Source: Cyclobacteriaceae bacterium (GTDB lineage: Bacteria > Bacteroidota > Bacteroidia > Cytophagales > Cyclobacteriaceae). Taken from it: a stretch of 12,103 bases of DNA. The position numbers were made by a program, and so were the translations under genes. Within the stretch, counting starts at the first letter, position 1. The number at the start of each line of letters is the position of its first letter. Positions 8,732 through 12,103 of this stretch are shown here, one piece after another. The notes beneath the pieces were generated by a model, which was not told the origin of the DNA, made no database searches, and saw only the letters and a list, made by a program, of their open reading frames with translations. The stretch is taken from assembly GCA_030637245.1 (NCBI GenBank), contig DAOVVI010000012.1, forward strand, positions 1 to 12,103, given 5' to 3'.

Positions 8732-8794
8732 TGGCTCACATGATTCACCTCAAAATCTTTCCGATAAGTGTTAACAATCTAAAAAAGAGTCAAT

Positions 8795-11700
8795 TTGAAA
8801 GATATTAGAGCAATTCTGGCTGAACGAATCTTGATTTTGGATGGCGCCATGGGCACGATGATCCAGAACTATAGGCTTACTGAAGAGGATTTCAGGGGAG
8901 AACAATTTAAAAACCATGAATCTCCATTAAAAGGGAATAATGATATTCTCTCGCTTACAAGGCCTGATATTATAAAAGAAATTGAGCGTGAATACCTATT
9001 AGCCGGAGCAGACGTCCTGCTTACTAATACATTCAGTGGAACATCACTTGGTCAGGCGGACTACAGAACAGAATCTATAGTTTATGATCTTAATTTTCAA
9101 GCGGCAAAAATTGCCAAAGAAGTTGCTAATGAAATAACAGATCAGGAACCTGATAAACCAAGATTTGTAGCCGGGACACTTGGTCCTACAAACAAAACGG
9201 CGTCATTGTCTCCGGATGTAAATGACCCCGGATATAGAGCCATTACCTTTGATCAATTGGTTGAAATATATAAAGAACAGGCCGGCGCCCTGATGGATGG
9301 AGGCGTTGACCTGTTTATAGTGGAAACCATATTTGATACACTAAATGCCAAAGCAGCGCTTTTTGCAATCTCAACCCTTTTTGAAGAAAGATCAGAAAAG
9401 ATTCCTATTATGGTTTCCGGTACAATTACCGATGCTTCAGGAAGAACTTTATCGGGGCAGGTGACAGAGGCATTTTGGAATTCGATTTCTCACATGGACC
9501 TTCTGAGTGTTGGTTTGAATTGTGCTCTCGGCGCTGATATGATGAGATCCTACATTCAGGAACTTTCCAGAATTGCCCATGTTCCGGTAAGCGTTCATCC
9601 AAATGCCGGTTTGCCCAACGAATTTGGTCAATATGACGAAACGCCGGAATATACGGCTAGAGTCCTTGGTGAATTTGCTTCTGAAGGGTTGGTAAATATT
9701 GTGGGGGGATGCTGCGGCACTACACCGGATCACATTAGAGCTATTGCATCGGAAGTAGCTCAATACAAACCCAGAAAGGTCGTGAAATCAGATGGTTTTA
9801 TGCATCTCAGCGGCTTAGAGCCATTGACAATAAAACCTGATTCGATGTTTGTAAATATTGGTGAGCGGACCAATGTGACAGGATCCAGGAAGTTTGCCAG
9901 GCTGATCAAGGAAGAAAAATATGAAGAAGCTTTGGCTGTAGCCATGAGCCAGGTAGAAGGGGGTGCTCAGATTATTGATGTAAACCTGGATGAAGGGATG
10001 CTCGATTCCGAGGCGGAGATGACAAGATTCCTAAACCTCATAGCATCTGAACCTGAGATTGCCAAACTGCCCATCATGATCGATTCTTCAAAATGGTCTG
10101 TGATTGAGAAGGGATTAAAATGTACCCAGGGTAAAAGTATAGTAAATTCCATATCACTTAAAGAGGGTGAAGAAGCATTTAAAGAGCGAGCCAGGCTAAT
10201 AAAAAAATACGGAGCCACTACTGTAGTTATGGCATTTGATGAAAACGGGCAGGCTGACTCTTATGAAAAAAGAATAGAAATCTGCAAACGATCGTATGAT
10301 ATATTAGTCAATGAGGTCAACTTCTTCCCGGAGGATATCATATTTGATCCAAACATACTCACAGTAGCAACAGGAATTGAAGAGCATAATAACTATGCTG
10401 TTGACTTTATAAATACTACAAAGTGGATCAAGGAAAACCTGCCTGGCTCAAAGGTTAGTGGAGGGATTAGTAATATTTCATTTTCCTTCCGTGGAAACAA
10501 TGTAGTTAGGGAAGCAATGCATTCAGCTTTTTTGTATCATGCCATAAAGGCCGGTCTGGATATGGGAATAGTCAACGCCGGTATGATTGAAGTTTATGAA
10601 GAAATACCCAAAGATCTGCTTGAACGGGTTGAGGATGTGCTATTAAACAAAAGAGAAGATGCTACTGAGCGATTAATTGAGTTTGCTGAAGAAGTTAAAG
10701 GAGCTGGGAAAAAGCTTGAAAAGGATGATCTGTGGAGGAAATGGCCCGTAGGTAAAAGATTAAGTCATGCATTAGTCAAGGGCATTCTCGATCATATTGT
10801 AGAAGATACTGAATTGGCTCGTCAGATGTTTGACCATCCTATAAAAGTGATTGAAGGGCCTTTAATGGATGGCATGAACATCGTTGGCAATTTGTTTGGA
10901 GAAGGAAAAATGTTTTTACCCCAGGTCGTAAAGAGCGCCAGGGTAATGAAAAAAGCAGTGGCATATTTAATTCCTTTTATTGAAAAAGCGCAGGCCGAGT
11001 CAGGCGAGGAAGGTGGCCCAAAATCTGCCGGTAAGATATTGTTAGCTACTGTCAAAGGTGATGTTCATGACATTGGAAAGAACATTGTCGGGGTAGTACT
11101 GGCTTGCAATAACTTTGAGATCATCGATTTGGGTGTCATGGTTCCTCTGGAAAAAATCCTGGATACTGCTCAAAAAGAAAAAGTCGATATTGTCGGATTA
11201 AGCGGATTAATTACCCCTTCATTGGATGAGATGGTCTATGTAGCCAAAGAAATGGAACGTCGCAATCTAAAAATTCCACTTTTGATTGGCGGGGCGACGA
11301 CTTCACGGATTCATACATGCGTAAAGATTGATCATAATTATAGCGGCCCGGTTATTCATGTGATCGATGCTTCCAAAAGTGTACCTGTTGCAAGTCGCTT
11401 GACATCAGCAGATTCAAACTATAGAAATGAATTGATTCATACAATTAGCGAAGAATATCAGCAGCTCAGGGAGGATTATGAAAAGCGAAAAGGAGTAAAA
11501 AAATCAATTTCTCTTGTTGACTCCAGGGCAAAAAAAGTACCAATCGATTGGTCTGGTTTTGAATCGAAAAAACCAGATTTTTTAGGAAAGAAAGTAATTA
11601 AGGATGTTTCATTAGAAGATCTTATCCCCTTTATCGACTGGACTCCATTCTTTATTTCTTGGGAACTTACAGGGAAATATCCCGCTATTTTGGAAGATGA

Positions 11701-12103
11701 AGTAGTTGGAGAAACAGCAGGAAAACTTCATCAGGATGCGCTTCAGCTATTGGATAAAATAGTGCAGGAAAAATTGCTAGAAGCAAAAGCCGTCATAGGA
11801 TTTTTTAAGGCAAATTCCATTAATGATGATGATGTGGAAGTTTATAATCATTCCTATGAAAGTCTGGATGATGGAAAAACAACGCTGACAACGTTAAACT
11901 TTTTGCGTCAACAAAATAAAAAAGCATCCAATCTGCCAAACATTGCTTTGAGTGATTTTATTGCTCCAAAGGAGACTGGAAAGGATGACTATATTGGGGC
12001 ATTTGTAGTAAGTTGTGGGTTTGGAGTAGAAAAACTGGCAAAAGAATATGAAGCAGATCTGGGTGATTACAATAGTATTATGACTAAAGCGTTGGCAGAC
12101 CGG
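8795..12103 (+). CDS. metH: Cobalamin-dependent methionine synthase (3' end cut by window edge)
   Basis: Transfers the methyl group of 5-methyltetrahydrofolate to homocysteine via methylcobalamin, making methionine in the cytoplasm. The reading frame runs 1103 codons to the window edge; about 120 C-terminal residues (most of the reactivation domain, including its SAM-binding motif) are outside. The homocysteine domain comes first: [10 protein letters not shown] near 14-23, then zinc ligands C243 (GLNCALG) and C306-C307 (GGCCGTT). The pterin domain starts at [11 protein letters not shown]. The cobalamin cap ([27 protein letters not shown]) and B12 domain (DVHDIGKN, axial ligand H758; [18 protein letters not shown] block) follow, then the start of the activation domain (DWTPFF, ILEDE). 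The start is TTG at 8795-8797: a stop at 8780-8782 blocks longer forms, and the first in-frame ATG lies inside the conserved DGAMGT motif. The SAM riboswitch upstream supports the role. Confidence 0.97.
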   Translation, partial: MKDIRAILAERILILDGAMGTMIQNYRLTEEDFRGEQFKNHESPLKGNNDILSLTRPDIIKEIEREYLLAGADVLLTNTFSGTSLGQADYRTESIVYDLNFQAAKIAKEVANEITDQEPDKPRFVAGTLGPTNKTASLSPDVNDPGYRAITFDQLVEIYKEQAGALMDGGVDLFIVETIFDTLNAKAALFAISTLFEERSEKIPIMVSGTITDASGRTLSGQVTEAFWNSISHMDLLSVGLNCALGADMMRSYIQELSRIAHVPVSVHPNAGLPNEFGQYDETPEYTARVLGEFASEGLVNIVGGCCGTTPDHIRAIASEVAQYKPRKVVKSDGFMHLSGLEPLTIKPDSMFVNIGERTNVTGSRKFARLIKEEKYEEALAVAMSQVEGGAQIIDVNLDEGMLDSEAEMTRFLNLIASEPEIAKLPIMIDSSKWSVIEKGLKCTQGKSIVNSISLKEGEEAFKERARLIKKYGATTVVMAFDENGQADSYEKRIEICKRSYDILVNEVNFFPEDIIFDPNILTVATGIEEHNNYAVDFINTTKWIKENLPGSKVSGGISNISFSFRGNNVVREAMHSAFLYHAIKAGLDMGIVNAGMIEVYEEIPKDLLERVEDVLLNKREDATERLIEFAEEVKGAGKKLEKDDLWRKWPVGKRLSHALVKGILDHIVEDTELARQMFDHPIKVIEGPLMDGMNIVGNLFGEGKMFLPQVVKSARVMKKAVAYLIPFIEKAQAESGEEGGPKSAGKILLATVKGDVHDIGKNIVGVVLACNNFEIIDLGVMVPLEKILDTAQKEKVDIVGLSGLITPSLDEMVYVAKEMERRNLKIPLLIGGATTSRIHTCVKIDHNYSGPVIHVIDASKSVPVASRLTSADSNYRNELIHTISEEYQQLREDYEKRKGVKKSISLVDSRAKKVPIDWSGFESKKPDFLGKKVIKDVSLEDLIPFIDWTPFFISWELTGKYPAILEDEVVGETAGKLHQDALQLLDKIVQEKLLEAKAVIGFFKANSINDDDVEVYNHSYESLDDGKTTLTTLNFLRQQNKKASNLPNIALSDFIAPKETGKDDYIGAFVVSCGFGVEKLAKEYEADLGDYNSIMTKALADR

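Noticed and set aside
8732..8794. Classical intrinsic terminator in the riboswitch expression platform
   Set aside because: No GC-rich hairpin followed by a U-run is present; only a competing AT-rich helix can be drawn.
9449..11055. Minus-strand frames of 61-104 codons inside metH
   Set aside because: They are antisense to the MetH frame, which reads without interruption through all conserved motifs.

Overview
The window looks like core chromosome of a member of the Bacteroidota, most likely a Cytophagales-type lineage. It is AT-rich. XseA and GyrB read like Bacteroidota family members. Several genes are preceded by the phylum's TAnnTTTG -7 promoter element, and Shine-Dalgarno sequences are largely absent. 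I see no insertion sequence, phage gene, tRNA, rRNA or CRISPR array.

Minus-strand block (1-3744). In transcription order this holds an ECF sigma factor, a small single-pass membrane protein with a very acidic C-terminal domain (probable anti-sigma or regulator), and a Spy/CpxP-like periplasmic helical protein. These three are tightly spaced and end at a strong intrinsic terminator (about 2170-2211). Beyond it lie an unrecognised 365-residue secreted, probably outer-membrane beta-barrel protein, and then xseA (exonuclease VII large subunit), whose 3' end is cut off at position 1. The sigma/membrane protein/periplasmic protein trio resembles an envelope-stress or metal-sensing circuit.

A divergent intergenic region (3745-3915) separates this from the plus-strand block (3916-12103). 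That block holds a small CoA-binding Rossmann protein, gyrB, ppk (polyphosphate kinase 1) and metH (cobalamin-dependent methionine synthase, cut off at the right edge). gyrB is followed by a likely terminator. The 225-base gap before metH holds a promoter and a SAM-I (S-box) riboswitch, so metH is very probably repressed when S-adenosylmethionine is abundant.

Three of the nine genes (the beta-barrel gene, the sigma factor and metH) can only start at TTG, because in-frame stops lie just upstream and no nearby ATG fits the family. No radically new system is evident. The points most worth a second look are the switching architecture downstream of the S-box, the composition of the sigma-factor operon, and the uncharacterised barrel protein.
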